Assembly (NCBI RefSeq): GCF_947491715.1
Contig: NZ_CANLKR010000007.1
Span: 62,001 to 126,000 of the forward strand
Direction of reading: 5' to 3'
Length of the DNA stretch: 64,000 nt
From: an uncultured Shewanella sp.
GTDB lineage: Bacteria > Pseudomonadota > Gammaproteobacteria > Enterobacterales > Shewanellaceae
Below, piece after piece: positions 1 to 8,947 of this stretch; positions within the stretch are counted from its first letter, which is position 1, and every line of letters starts with the position of its first letter. The notes under the pieces were generated by a model that saw only the letters and a program-made list of their open reading frames with translations, was not told the origin of the DNA and did no database searches. The position numbers and the translations under genes were made by a program.

Positions 1-218
1 TCTTTTTTACTATTCACTTGCACCAAAAAATACTCATAGTCTGAAAAATCCGCAGATAACGCCTCTAACTGACTCTCATCTGATACTTCAGCAAAAAAAA
101 TGGCCGCCGATAATCGCGTTAATAAATTCTCATAAGGTAACTCCCATTGCGCTAATACACCTGCTGACGCGAGTTGTGCCATTTTTTCTTTTACGGCATC
201 AATATCTGGTACATACAT
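1..218 (-). CDS. Hypothetical protein, N-terminal part only
   Basis: The gene runs off the left edge, so only the first 72 residues are visible (MYVPDIDAVKEKMAQLAS...). The ATG at 218 is preceded by a good ribosome binding site (AAAGGAG, seven bases upstream). The fragment is acidic, predicted helical, has no signal peptide or membrane segment and matches no family I recognise. It reads in the same direction as the RND operon but is separated from it by a strong terminator. Confidence 0.6.
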   Translation of the reverse strand, partial: MYVPDIDAVKEKMAQLASAGVLAQWELPYENLLTRLSAAIFFAEVSDESQLEALSADFSDYEYFLVQVNSKK

Positions 219-334
219 AATGCACTCCTTTGTTATCAGTTTCATTGAGCATCATTAAACAATAATGACGCATAATGATTACTCATAAGAATAGTTGAAC
301 AATAAAAAGGTCACAAAGCTGAAAGTGAAAGGAT

Positions 335-363
335 AAAAAAGCGCCTATAAAAGGCGCTTTTTT
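335..363. terminator. Bidirectional rho-independent terminator
   Basis: A perfect 11-bp inverted repeat (AAAAAAGCGCC, 7-base loop, GGCGCTTTTTT) gives a GC stem flanked by an A-run and a T-run, so it works on either strand. It lies 70 bp beyond the stop of the RND permease gene and should end that transcript. Confidence 0.85.
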
Positions 364-432
364 AAATCAGTTAGCAAAACATGAATCCAACATGACGGTT
401 AAAACAAGGTCATATTGGTACTCACGGCTCCA

Positions 433-3400
433 CTACTGTTCGATTGCTTTGTGTTTTTTGTGTTCTTTTTGCTCGCCTCTTCTGGCTAAAAAGAAATAAA
501 ACAATGGCGTCAGCAAGAGTCCAAACACGGTCACACCAATCATACCGGCAAACACTGCGACACCGATAGCTTGACGCATTTCAGCACCCGCGCCAGTTGA
601 AAATACCATAGGGACAACCCCCATGATAAACGCAATGGATGTCATTAAGATAGGACGTAATCGTAAACGTGCCGCATCTAAAATGGCTTCCATGGGTGAT
701 GCGCCTTCATCTTGCCTTTCTTTTGCAAATTCAACAATTAATATAGCATTTTTAGTCGCGAGCCCCACCAATACAATCAAGCCAATCTGAGTGAAAATAT
801 TATTATCACCACCATAAAGCAAGACACCACTCATCGCCGATAACAAGGTCATAGGAATGATCAAAATAATGGCTAAAGGTAAAGACAAACTTTCATACTG
901 TGCCGCAAGCACCATAAAGACCAGTAAGATCACCAACGGGAAGACAATTAAACCTGTATTGCCAGCCAAAATTTGCTGGTATGTCAACTCAGTCCATTCA
1001 TATGTCATACCATTAGGCAATGTTTCTGCTAAAATTTTCTCAATGGCAGCTTGCGCCTGACCTGAACTGTAACCCGGTGCGGGCCCACCATTTAACTCTG
1101 CTGTGGTAAAGCCGTTGTAATGCATCACACGATCGGGCCCAGCAATATTACTCACGGTCACAAATGAGCCAAGAGGCACCATATCTCCTTGGTTGTTAGG
1201 CACTTTTAACTGACTGATTTGCTCAGGACTTTGCCTAAAGGCTTCATCGGCCTGAATATTGACCTGATAGGTTCGACCAAACTGATTAAAATCATTGACA
1301 TAAGTCGACCCCATATAAGCTTGCAAGGTTTGGAAAACTTCATTGAGTGACACCCCTTGTTGCTTCGCTTTGGTGCGATCCACATCCAAGTCAAGCTGAG
1401 GGACATTCACTTGATAACTCGAGAAAACTCCCGTCAATTCGGGTGTTGCCCAGGCTTTTTGCATCACTTGCATAGTGACTTTGTACAGCTCTTCGTAGCC
1501 CAGATTCGCTCTGTCTTCAATTTGTAATCTAAAGCCGCCAATGGTGCCTAACCCTTGAACAGGTGGTGGCGGAAAAATCGCAATGAAAGCATCTTGAATA
1601 CCCGCAAATTGACGATTTAAATCGGCGGCAATGGCATTGGCAGATAGGCTCGGATCCGTACGATCGGCAAAATCTTTTAATGGCGTAAACACAATACCGC
1701 TATTGGGGCTATTGGTGAAACCATTGATACTCAACCCTGGAAACGCGACAGAATGATCCACACCTGGATGCGCCATGGCAATGCGTGACATTTCTTTAAT
1801 CACGGCTTCCGTTCTATCAAGGGATGCTGCATCAGGAAGCTGGGCAAAGGCAATCAAATATTGCTTGTCTTGTCCTGGTACATAACCTGTTGGCGTCGAA
1901 TTAAACTGTAATCCAGCAACGCCAACCAGCGCAATATACAGCACACCAAAAATCACCCCTAAACGAATGACTTTTTTCACCAACCAAACATAACCGTTAG
2001 ACGCACGATTGAAAAAGCGATTAAAAGGGGTAAATAACCAAGTGCCAAACACTTTGTCCATGCCCCGTGTTAATACATCTTTTTTCTCATTACGGCCTTT
2101 TAGGAGTAAAGCCGATAATGCTGGACTCAAGGTTAATGAGTTAATCGCTGAAATAAATGTCGAAATGGTAATGGTTAATGCAAACTGCTTATAAAACTGC
2201 CCCGTCAGTCCTGACATGAATGCGGTAGGAATAAACACAGCCGCTAACACTAAGGTGGTTGCGACAATCGGTCCAGTCACCTCCCTCATTGCTTTTTGTG
2301 TCGCTGCAATGGGGGCTAATCCTTCGGCAATATTGCGTTCAACGTTTTCCACCACCACAATGGCATCATCCACGACAATACCAATGGCGAGTACGAGACC
2401 AAATAATGACAATGCATTAAGAGAGAATCCCATAAGGTACATGAAAGTAAAAGTACCAATGAGCGATACCGGTACCGCCACTAAGGGAATAATGGAAGCG
2501 CGCCATGTTTGTAGAAACAACACAACCACAAGCACCACTAACAATACGGCTTCTAATAAGGTCTTGACTACAGCCTTGATGGAATCTCGAACAAAAACGG
2601 TTGGATCGTAAACAATCGAGTAACTTAATCCTTCAGGAAAATGCTCAGACAGCTCTGCCATTCGGCTTCGCACATCATCAGAAATTTGAATCGCATTGGA
2701 CCCTGACGCCTGGAAAATAGGGATAGCCACCGCATCTTTATTATCGAGTAATGAACGTAATGAATAACTTGAGGCGCCCAGCTCCACTCTTGCCACATCT
2801 TTTAAACGCGTGACTTCGCCTTGCTGGCCCACTTGAATGATAATATCTTCAAATTCTTCAACTGTGGTTAAACGGCCTTTCACGTTGATCAATAATTGAA
2901 AATCTGCATCACCACTGGGCTGGGAACCTAGGCTTCCCGCAGCCGCTTGCTGATTTTGCTCACGAACGGCAGCAATAATTTGTGTTGGAGACATTCCCAA
3001 TGCAGACACTTTATTCGGATCAAGCCAGATCCGTAAACTGTATTCTCCAGCGCCAAATAAGCGCACCGCCCCCACACCTTCAATGCGGGCTAACTCATCT
3101 TTGACATTAAGCGCGGCATAATTTGACAAATACAACATGTCATAACGGTCATCGGGAGAGGTTAAATGCACCACCATGGTTAAATCCGGTGAGGACTTTT
3201 CGGTAATGATCCCTAAGCGCTGCACTTCTTGTGGCAATCTCGGTTTTGCCCTATCCACCCGACTTTGCACTTGTGTTTGTGCTCTATCGACATCGGTGCC
3301 AATGGCAAAAGTAATCGTCAGCGTCATACGACCATCAGAGGTGGCTTGAGAAGACATATACAACATGTCTTCTACGCCATTAATCTCTTGCTCAAGGGGC

Positions 3401-3591
3401 GATGCCACCGTATCGGCAATGACTTTAGGGTTAGCACCAGGATAATTCGCTGTCACTACCACCGTTGGCGGAACCACTTCTGGGTATTCTGTAATGGGTA
3501 ATTGCCAAACAGCAATCATGCCTGTGATCACAAAAATCATTGAGATCACGGCCGCAAATATCGGCCTTTTAATAAAAAATTGCGAAAACAT
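433..3591 (-). CDS. RND efflux permease, HAE1 family, MexF-like
   Basis: Inner-membrane proton/drug antiporter of a tripartite efflux pump. The 1052-residue length and the start MFSQFFIKRPIFAAV are typical of the HAE1 family, and long stretches recall Pseudomonas MexF (YEVVPPTVVV-like N-terminal region, DMLYMSSQ, LTSPDDRYDMLYLSNYA). The proton-relay Asp pair of TM4 is present in VLAIGIVVDDAIVVVENVE (about residues 400-420). Two repeats of six TM segments with two large periplasmic loops are evident. It follows its membrane-fusion partner by 13 bp, so the two form one operon. No outer-membrane channel gene is adjacent, so it probably shares a TolC-type protein encoded elsewhere. Substrate cannot be deduced; MexF relatives export chloramphenicol and quinolones. 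Confidence 0.95.
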   Translation of the reverse strand: MFSQFFIKRPIFAAVISMIFVITGMIAVWQLPITEYPEVVPPTVVVTANYPGANPKVIADTVASPLEQEINGVEDMLYMSSQATSDGRMTLTITFAIGTDVDRAQTQVQSRVDRAKPRLPQEVQRLGIITEKSSPDLTMVVHLTSPDDRYDMLYLSNYAALNVKDELARIEGVGAVRLFGAGEYSLRIWLDPNKVSALGMSPTQIIAAVREQNQQAAAGSLGSQPSGDADFQLLINVKGRLTTVEEFEDIIIQVGQQGEVTRLKDVARVELGASSYSLRSLLDNKDAVAIPIFQASGSNAIQISDDVRSRMAELSEHFPEGLSYSIVYDPTVFVRDSIKAVVKTLLEAVLLVVLVVVLFLQTWRASIIPLVAVPVSLIGTFTFMYLMGFSLNALSLFGLVLAIGIVVDDAIVVVENVERNIAEGLAPIAATQKAMREVTGPIVATTLVLAAVFIPTAFMSGLTGQFYKQFALTITISTFISAINSLTLSPALSALLLKGRNEKKDVLTRGMDKVFGTWLFTPFNRFFNRASNGYVWLVKKVIRLGVIFGVLYIALVGVAGLQFNSTPTGYVPGQDKQYLIAFAQLPDAASLDRTEAVIKEMSRIAMAHPGVDHSVAFPGLSINGFTNSPNSGIVFTPLKDFADRTDPSLSANAIAADLNRQFAGIQDAFIAIFPPPPVQGLGTIGGFRLQIEDRANLGYEELYKVTMQVMQKAWATPELTGVFSSYQVNVPQLDLDVDRTKAKQQGVSLNEVFQTLQAYMGSTYVNDFNQFGRTYQVNIQADEAFRQSPEQISQLKVPNNQGDMVPLGSFVTVSNIAGPDRVMHYNGFTTAELNGGPAPGYSSGQAQAAIEKILAETLPNGMTYEWTELTYQQILAGNTGLIVFPLVILLVFMVLAAQYESLSLPLAIILIIPMTLLSAMSGVLLYGGDNNIFTQIGLIVLVGLATKNAILIVEFAKERQDEGASPMEAILDAARLRLRPILMTSIAFIMGVVPMVFSTGAGAEMRQAIGVAVFAGMIGVTVFGLLLTPLFYFFLARRGEQKEHKKHKAIEQ

Positions 3592-3604
3592 ACAACCGCT
3601 CCTT

Positions 3605-4852
3605 TTATCCGCGATTTGGTTGTGAGGCAGTATTAACTGTTAGGGCATCGTCGCTATTTGCATCAAAGAGTTGTTGCTCACGCTGCAATTGAGTCAGTTG
3701 CGCTTTTGTTGCCATTTCTACTTTATTTTCTGTTACTTGCATGCTTGGTCTAACTCGCTGCAGTCCATTTACGACTATCTTGTCATTGGCTGTTAAGCCA
3801 CTGCTAACAATACGTAGCCCATTGATTTTCTCGCCGAGTACCACAGGGCGGTATTCCAGTTTTTGTTCATTATTGACGACCAATACAAATTTATTATTCA
3901 AGTCTGTGCCAATGGCTTTTTCATCAATTAAAATACCTTGATAAGCATCACCACTCATAAGCTTAATTCGAGCAAATAAGCCAGGTAATAAACTTTGATC
4001 GTCATTATCGAAGGTTGCTCGAAGACGTATGGTCCCTGTGCGTGGATTGATGGCATTGTCCACAAAATCAATATGGCCTAAGTGACGGTAGTCTTTATCA
4101 TTCGCGAGCGCCATATACACTTGACTGCCTTGGGTTTGTTCACCCTTTAATCGAGCCTTGTTCATTAATTGGGTATAGCCAAGGTAGCTTTGCTCATCCA
4201 CATCAAAATAAGCATACATTTTCTCTGTGGACACGAGTCGAGTCAGCTCTGTTTGCCCCGCTGTGACATAGTTGCCCGCAGTCACTTGTGCATAAGACAC
4301 TCTGCCTGTGATCGGCGCTTTAATTTGCGTATACGCAAGATCTAACTGAGCACGAGTGAGCGCCGCTTGCTGCGAATTCACACTGGCTGCCGCTTGATGT
4401 TTAGTGGCCAAACGTGCTTCTAAGGTCTCTTCAGATACTGCTTGTTTACGATATAATTTTTCAGCCCTAGCATATTCGCTATCGGCTAATTTTTTCGCCG
4501 CTGTAGCGCTCTTTAATTGCGCCTGTAGGCGTGAGACTTCCGTTTTAAAAGGCGCTGCATCAATTTGAAACAATAACTCTCCTTCATTGACGAGCGCCCC
4601 TTCTTTAAAGTTCACCTTTTGAATATAACCTGACACTCTTGGCATCAGCTGTACCGTCTGTGGCGCTTGCAAACGGCCCGTAAATTGATCCCATTCCGTT
4701 ATTCGCTGCGACACCACATCGGCCACATCTACTGTCGGTGCGGGCATTGCTGCAGAGGCAGGAGCGTTCACTTCAGAACCTCCACAAGCTGTTAACACTA
4801 AGGCCGTAATGCTGCTTAAAATAAAAAGTCTCATAGTGTATTGTTTACTCAT
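3605..4852 (-). CDS. RND efflux periplasmic adaptor (membrane fusion) lipoprotein, MexE-like
   Basis: Periplasmic adaptor joining the RND permease to an outer-membrane channel. The N-terminus is a lipoprotein signal (hydrophobic stretch, lipobox LTAC, Cys22). It is followed by a split biotinyl-lipoyl domain (VSGYIQKVNFKEGALVNEGE and later IKAPITGRVSYAQVTAGNYV) around a coiled-coil hairpin (residues about 105-170), then beta-barrel and membrane-proximal domains, which is the standard HlyD/AcrA order. 415 residues is normal. ATG 4852 has a GGGG ribosome binding site eight bases upstream; an in-frame ATG lies at 4834. It is the first gene of the pump operon and faces the tetR operator region. 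Confidence 0.93.
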   Translation of the reverse strand: MSKQYTMRLFILSSITALVLTACGGSEVNAPASAAMPAPTVDVADVVSQRITEWDQFTGRLQAPQTVQLMPRVSGYIQKVNFKEGALVNEGELLFQIDAAPFKTEVSRLQAQLKSATAAKKLADSEYARAEKLYRKQAVSEETLEARLATKHQAAASVNSQQAALTRAQLDLAYTQIKAPITGRVSYAQVTAGNYVTAGQTELTRLVSTEKMYAYFDVDEQSYLGYTQLMNKARLKGEQTQGSQVYMALANDKDYRHLGHIDFVDNAINPRTGTIRLRATFDNDDQSLLPGLFARIKLMSGDAYQGILIDEKAIGTDLNNKFVLVVNNEQKLEYRPVVLGEKINGLRIVSSGLTANDKIVVNGLQRVRPSMQVTENKVEMATKAQLTQLQREQQLFDANSDDALTVNTASQPNRG

Positions 4853-4919
4853 GGCAATGCCCCTAATTTATTTGCTCACCTTGAACTGAGATTATTCAAG
4901 GGTGAATAATATGTTTATG

Positions 4920-4980
4920 TACCGATCGGTAAATATAACGATTTTTTAATCTCTGTCAACATTTTTTGTACTGATTGGTA
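4920..4980. promoter_or_regulatory. Paired TetR-type operator between efflux operon and regulator
   Basis: A perfect 12-bp palindrome TACCGATCGGTA (4920-4931) is followed 49 bp later (centre to centre) by the near-copy TACTGATTGGTA (4969-4980). Both lie in the 257-bp gap between the divergent MexE-like and TetR genes. Adjacent TetR repressors usually bind such sites and control both directions; the assignment to this regulator is inferred from position. Confidence 0.7.
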
Positions 4981-5109
4981 TGAAAATATTTTATTTATGT
5001 GATAAAATAGCCAGAATGGCTAAAAGCGAATAGACAAGCCGTCGAAATAGTATGCAATAGCGCATCATTTAAAACGTCAATGAATGTGTCCTAGAAAGAG
5101 GAAAACAAT

Positions 5110-5721
5110 ATGTCTCCAACGTGCAATGGTCAGTCAATAGGTCGTCCTCGCGCCTTTGATCTAGAGCAAGCGTTAGAAAAAGCATTGGATGTTTTTTGGC
5201 GTAAAGGTTATGAAGGGGCTTCACTGGCGGATTTAACCCAAGCAATGGGCATTAACAAGCCCAGCTTATACTCCGCCTTTGGTAATAAAGAACAGTTATT
5301 TTTAAAAGCCATTGATCTTTACGAGCAGCGTCCTTGTGGGTATTTTTTACCCGCTCTAGAGCAAAAAACCGCCTATGATGTTGCCTTATTCATGCTCAAA
5401 GGGGCTGCGATGAGCTTAACAAACACAGAGCACCCCCAAGGCTGTATTATCGTGCAAAGTGCCTTAACCTGTAGTGAGTCAGGAGCAAGTGTTAAAGAAG
5501 CCCTTATTCAAAGACGTCGTGAAAATGAAGAAAAGTTGTACCAACGATTCGTGCGTGCACACCAAGAAGGCGATTTAACAGAAGATACCAACCCTTGCGT
5601 GCTGGCTAAATATTTAATCACAGTCTTACAAGGCATGGCTATTCAAGTCACTAATGGCGCGACGAAAGAAGAATTAGATCGAGTAGCACAAGTGGTGTTA
5701 AAGGCATTTGCTAAGCCCTAG
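5110..5721 (+). CDS. TetR/AcrR family transcriptional repressor
   Basis: Local repressor, 203 residues. The N-terminal helix-turn-helix is clear (GRPRAFDLEQALEKALDVFW... then YEGASLADLTQAMGINKPSLYSAF, about residues 10-60). The C-terminal ligand domain resembles the TetR_C group that contains a conserved HPQGCIIVQSAL segment (about residues 102-113). It is divergent from the MexEF-like operon, with two palindromic operators between them, so it most likely represses the pump and itself until an inducer binds. The start is supported by an AGAGGAAAA ribosome binding site. Confidence 0.93.
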   Translation: MSPTCNGQSIGRPRAFDLEQALEKALDVFWRKGYEGASLADLTQAMGINKPSLYSAFGNKEQLFLKAIDLYEQRPCGYFLPALEQKTAYDVALFMLKGAAMSLTNTEHPQGCIIVQSALTCSESGASVKEALIQRRRENEEKLYQRFVRAHQEGDLTEDTNPCVLAKYLITVLQGMAIQVTNGATKEELDRVAQVVLKAFAKP

Positions 5722-5746
5722 CGGTGATATCCATAGCGCTATATCG

Positions 5747-6301
5747 CTACAAATGATAGGTATACACCTTAGTGCGATACAGATCCGTTACTTTTGTGGT
5801 ACGTATAGGCCGATGATCAGGCAGAGCAAAGGTATTACTGATTAATTGGCGATGAGATGAAGCCTGCATTGGCTGGGTGTATCTTTGTTGCTTAAGCTTG
5901 CTTGCAAGATGCTGCATGCCCTTTGGAAATAAGTAACAGCAATAAATCTGAAAAGGTAACAAATCAACCGTTAAAAAATTCTCTCGTTTGAAAGTGATAT
6001 TACTCAACCCTGCCAGTTTTGCCCACATCACAGACACCAACCAAGGAAAGAAAGACAGCTCAAAACCTGTCACTTTTACATTCGGATAAGCTTTAGCAAT
6101 GGCAATACTCACATGGCCCCATCCTGAGCCTAAATCCGCAATGGCTTGGGTATCATTATCGACACTAAGCTGCTCGAGCATGGCTCGGCGCACCTTAGCG
6201 CTACTCGGCATAGGTGAAATCCCAACCTTTAGTGTCGAGATAATAATACTCATCCCTATGACTAAGGTGAATATTAAGCACACCACTTCAAATAGATTCA
6301 A
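5747..6301 (-). CDS. Membrane-anchored class I SAM-dependent methyltransferase
   Basis: 184-residue protein with one N-terminal membrane segment (about residues 5-24) and then a short Rossmann methyltransferase domain: motif I IADLGSGWGHVSIAIA (residues 54-69), followed by VTGFELS, whose acidic residue normally binds the SAM ribose. A pro-rich/aromatic post-motif (LPFQIYCCYLFPKGMQ) takes the place of the usual DP-P motif IV. The domain is shorter than usual and the substrate is unknown. The start is probably TTG at 6301, with GGAAGA about nine bases upstream; no ATG precedes the hydrophobic segment. It converges with tetR. Confidence 0.7.
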   Translation of the reverse strand: MNLFEVVCLIFTLVIGMSIIISTLKVGISPMPSSAKVRRAMLEQLSVDNDTQAIADLGSGWGHVSIAIAKAYPNVKVTGFELSFFPWLVSVMWAKLAGLSNITFKRENFLTVDLLPFQIYCCYLFPKGMQHLASKLKQQRYTQPMQASSHRQLISNTFALPDHRPIRTTKVTDLYRTKVYTYHL

Positions 6302-6383
6302 GTGATTTTTTCTTCCATCAATCGAAACAACATATCACTAAAATATCATTAAAGCGGCAAATATACCTAATCAGACTGCGTCA

Positions 6384-6779
6384 TTACACGCGATCATCAC
6401 CTTGTATGCTTGTTACTTCACCTTGTCTTCTCATGCCCTCTAGATTTTGCATTCTCGCACGCAACTCATCACTTTCATTGCGTCCTTGAAGTTGAGTCGA
6501 ATTAGGCTTAAAGGCACTCTCTGTTGCAACATCTGGCGTGGTAAAAAATTTATAAGTTTCTGACTGTAACCCTCGTATAGCAGATGAGTACTGCTGACTT
6601 TTTTGGGTGATTTCCGCACTTTCCGCTTTCTTTAATTGTTCAAGGTGAACACTGTCTTTACCAATACTGTCTAAAATCCCTTTAATTATCGTTTCATTAG
6701 CTTCCATTTTTAATTCGGTATAAAAATTTGAAACTGAAACCGATGAGTTCAAACCTAAATCAGGTGTAATACCAGACAT
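6384..6779 (-). CDS. Small hypothetical protein downstream of a T3SS chaperone (candidate secreted cargo)
   Basis: 131 residues, Ser/Gln/Glu rich and probably helical, with no signal peptide, membrane segment or recognisable domain. The first 20 residues (MSGITPDLGLNSSVSVSNFY) are Ser/Thr-rich and amphipathic, as is common but not diagnostic for T3SS substrates. It starts 14 bp after the stop of the chaperone gene at 6794-7261, repeating the chaperone-then-cargo order of the pair just upstream. I infer that it is the chaperone's substrate or a shortened effector; no enzymatic motif is visible. Confidence 0.6.
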   Translation of the reverse strand: MSGITPDLGLNSSVSVSNFYTELKMEANETIIKGILDSIGKDSVHLEQLKKAESAEITQKSQQYSSAIRGLQSETYKFFTTPDVATESAFKPNSTQLQGRNESDELRARMQNLEGMRRQGEVTSIQGDDRV

Positions 6780-6793
6780 AATACTATTCTCTC

Positions 6794-7261
6794 TTAAATA
6801 AAATGGATATGATTCGATGTGGATTGTGGCTTGTTATTAACTTGATTAGACTGCAAACGCTGTGGCGTTCCTACTTCATTACGAATTTGCTCTCGCCAAT
6901 ATTTCAGTCCGTCGATCACTTTTTCAAGGCTAACACTGGGCTTTAACCTAAGTTCTTGCTGATTAAGTACCAAGTGTACTTCTACCGCATCAGCATTTTC
7001 AGAAAGCGAGACAATCGGCGCCGCATTAATCGCGTTATTTCTATTGGCGATCAGCATACTTTGTTGCATAGATGGGGACAGTTCCCCCACATGAAACTGG
7101 CCAAAAATCGTGACTTGGTAACCCGCTTCAGGCTTAAATAGCGTAACAAGCATGTCATCATTGACCGCTAACTGACAAATGCCCTTCTCATCAAAAGTAA
7201 AAAATTGATCTGTGCCGCTAATTTTAAGCCCTTTAAGCCATTTGTCTCTAAAATCAATCAT
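6794..7261 (-). CDS. CesT/SycE-type type III secretion chaperone
   Basis: 155 residues with the class I T3SS chaperone pattern: N-terminal helix (MIDFRDKWLKGL), strand FTFDEKGICQLAVNDDMLVTL, strand YQVTIFGQF, central helix MQQSMLIANRNNAI, strand APIVSLSENADAVEVHLVL, and a C-terminal helix VSLEKVIDGLKYWREQI. It is acidic, cytoplasmic and expected to dimerise, binding a partner effector's N-terminal chaperone-binding domain. The ~25-residue Asn/Gln/Ser tail is an extension beyond the usual fold. It is clearly paralogous to the chaperone at 8327-8758 (same order of DKGICQL, IFGQ, VSLSE-ADA-EV blocks). Confidence 0.8.
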   Translation of the reverse strand: MIDFRDKWLKGLKISGTDQFFTFDEKGICQLAVNDDMLVTLFKPEAGYQVTIFGQFHVGELSPSMQQSMLIANRNNAINAAPIVSLSENADAVEVHLVLNQQELRLKPSVSLEKVIDGLKYWREQIRNEVGTPQRLQSNQVNNKPQSTSNHIHFI

Positions 7262-7504
7262 GCGTTAACCTGTTTGTTTACCCTTTCAAAATCAGTCCAA
7301 AATCCAACACTCTCGTCTCTTAGTGAGGAATTGTTGCAAAAACGACCGATATTTGGCTATCAGATTAATCATAAACTTTCGAAAAACACACTCGACTTTA
7401 GTCCAAAACCCACTGCTAATTTAAATCTATCTAAAACCAAAAAAGCTCAGAAAGATATTATTTCTAAGCTTTTTATACTATAAAATGTAAGATAGTTAAG
7501 ATAA

Positions 7505-8314
7505 TTAATCTAACGACTTAGCATCGCTGCAAAAAGTACCAAAATTAATATTACCAATCATTTCATCTTGTAATTTATCAATAACCTGCTGTCTTAAGTG
7601 TGGAAATTCACTTGTTACTGCTTTCAGTTTATTTTTTATACCCGTAGCTGAATAAATCAACATTGAATCATTTTCTGTCAAGTAATTCTGAGAAATCAGC
7701 TCAGTCAAAGAGTCATATTCGGTATTTTCCAACTGTTCTCTCAAGAGAACTCCTCTATATTCTCCAGTACCACCAGCACGATTACTGAGCACAATTTCAT
7801 TGTCACCAAAATGTGCTATAAATCTGGAACCGTCATTAGGACATTCAGTAATACTCGAAAACAACGCACTACTATAATTTGGGTCATTCAATAACTGTCT
7901 GATTTGCCCTTGATCTTTAGAATCTTCACCCATTGTCTCAATACAGGTTTCAATATGATTTTCTCTTGAATGGCCATTTTTTAAAACACTATTAGCAAAA
8001 TTTACTTCGGTTAAAACAGCATCAACCGATTGATTAATATTATTCATTTCCTGCAGCGAATTGGTTAGCTGACAAGCCCTTGTCGTAATTGCACTCTCAC
8101 CTGAAGTTAGCATTCGAGCAAAAAAATCATACACTGCATTAGCCATTCGCCCTAATGTTGATGTTTCTTCTAGGCCAGAACGAGTAACACTAATCGTATT
8201 ATTAATTTGTTTAACTTCATAATTTCTATCGCCCACTTTAAGTACACCATCAAGAATAACTTCATTCAAATTTTGTTGATGTATTGCTTGCAAATTATCA
8301 ATAGAAATTGTCAT
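7505..8314 (-). CDS. Putative type III secretion effector, unknown activity
   Basis: 269 residues, no signal peptide, no membrane segments, A+T-rich by eye compared with housekeeping genes. It starts 12 bp after the stop of a CesT-type chaperone, the usual arrangement for a class I chaperone and its effector. The first ~60 residues are polar with short beta-type stretches, as expected for a secretion signal plus chaperone-binding region, and are followed by a helical segment (LGRMANAVYDFFARML, about residues 73-88). The C-terminal half (FIAHFGDNEIVLSNRAGGTGEYRG) looks like a folded alpha/beta domain that I cannot assign. The effector role rests on context only. Confidence 0.6.
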   Translation of the reverse strand: MTISIDNLQAIHQQNLNEVILDGVLKVGDRNYEVKQINNTISVTRSGLEETSTLGRMANAVYDFFARMLTSGESAITTRACQLTNSLQEMNNINQSVDAVLTEVNFANSVLKNGHSRENHIETCIETMGEDSKDQGQIRQLLNDPNYSSALFSSITECPNDGSRFIAHFGDNEIVLSNRAGGTGEYRGVLLREQLENTEYDSLTELISQNYLTENDSMLIYSATGIKNKLKAVTSEFPHLRQQVIDKLQDEMIGNINFGTFCSDAKSLD

Positions 8315-8326
8315 TAATATTTTACC

Positions 8327-8758
8327 TCAAATAAAATTAAAAGACGTTACATTTGAAGAAACAACCGGAACATCTGTGTCAAAAACAACTGAACGCCAAT
8401 ACTCTAAACAATGAATAACTAAATTAACACCTTCCTTGCCACAATTAAGATCTTCTTCGCTCATAAGCAAATTAACTTCAATGGCATCGGCTGACTCAGA
8501 TAAAGAAACCACTGGCGCTAATTGATTAGCGCTATTTCTATTTTCTATTAAGAGCTTTTTCATCACATCATTTGATAAATTCGCCACGGGTAGTTGACCA
8601 AAAATCACAAGATGATGCTCATATGTAGATTTCGATAAAGTTAAAATAAGCTCCTGATCAAGTGATAACTGACAAATACCTTTATCATCAAAACGTAAAC
8701 CAGTCATACCTACCCTTCTAGCAAAGCTATTTAACCAAACATCTCGATAATCCAACAT
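8327..8758 (-). CDS. CesT/SycE-type type III secretion chaperone
   Basis: 143 residues, paralogue of the chaperone at 6794-7261. It shows the same alternating blocks: MLDYRDVWLNSF helix, LRFDDKGICQLSLDQELILTL, HLVIFGQLPVANLS, helix VMKKLLIENRNSANQ, strand APVVSLSESADAIEVNLLM, and a final helix. The length and fold order are those of class I T3SS chaperones. It is the first gene of a two-gene cassette with the putative effector at 7505-8314 and probably keeps that protein unfolded and docks it to the secretion ATPase. The apparatus genes themselves are not in the window. Confidence 0.8.
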   Translation of the reverse strand: MLDYRDVWLNSFARRVGMTGLRFDDKGICQLSLDQELILTLSKSTYEHHLVIFGQLPVANLSNDVMKKLLIENRNSANQLAPVVSLSESADAIEVNLLMSEEDLNCGKEGVNLVIHCLEYWRSVVFDTDVPVVSSNVTSFNFI

Positions 8759-8947
8759 AGAAAACCTTAATTCTGAAATAACTTCAATTGTTTTAATTGC
8801 TCACAATATGATCGAATTGGCGGGTAATATCTATCAAATTTACTTCAAACTATCAAAAATACATCATCAAAATGTATAACTTTGTATCTATTCTTTAAAT
8901 ATAAAGCAGGCAAAAAAAATAGTTACTTACTCCATTAAAGCGACCAC

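Noticed and set aside
2216..2611. 131-codon plus-strand frame inside the RND permease gene
   Set aside because: Thr/Asn/Ala-rich antisense shadow of a strongly conserved gene; no family resemblance.
7205..7483. 92-codon plus-strand frame between the T3SS cassettes
   Set aside because: It overlaps the start of the chaperone gene antisense, has a weak start and no recognisable composition. It covers most of the 243-bp gap but is more likely chance.
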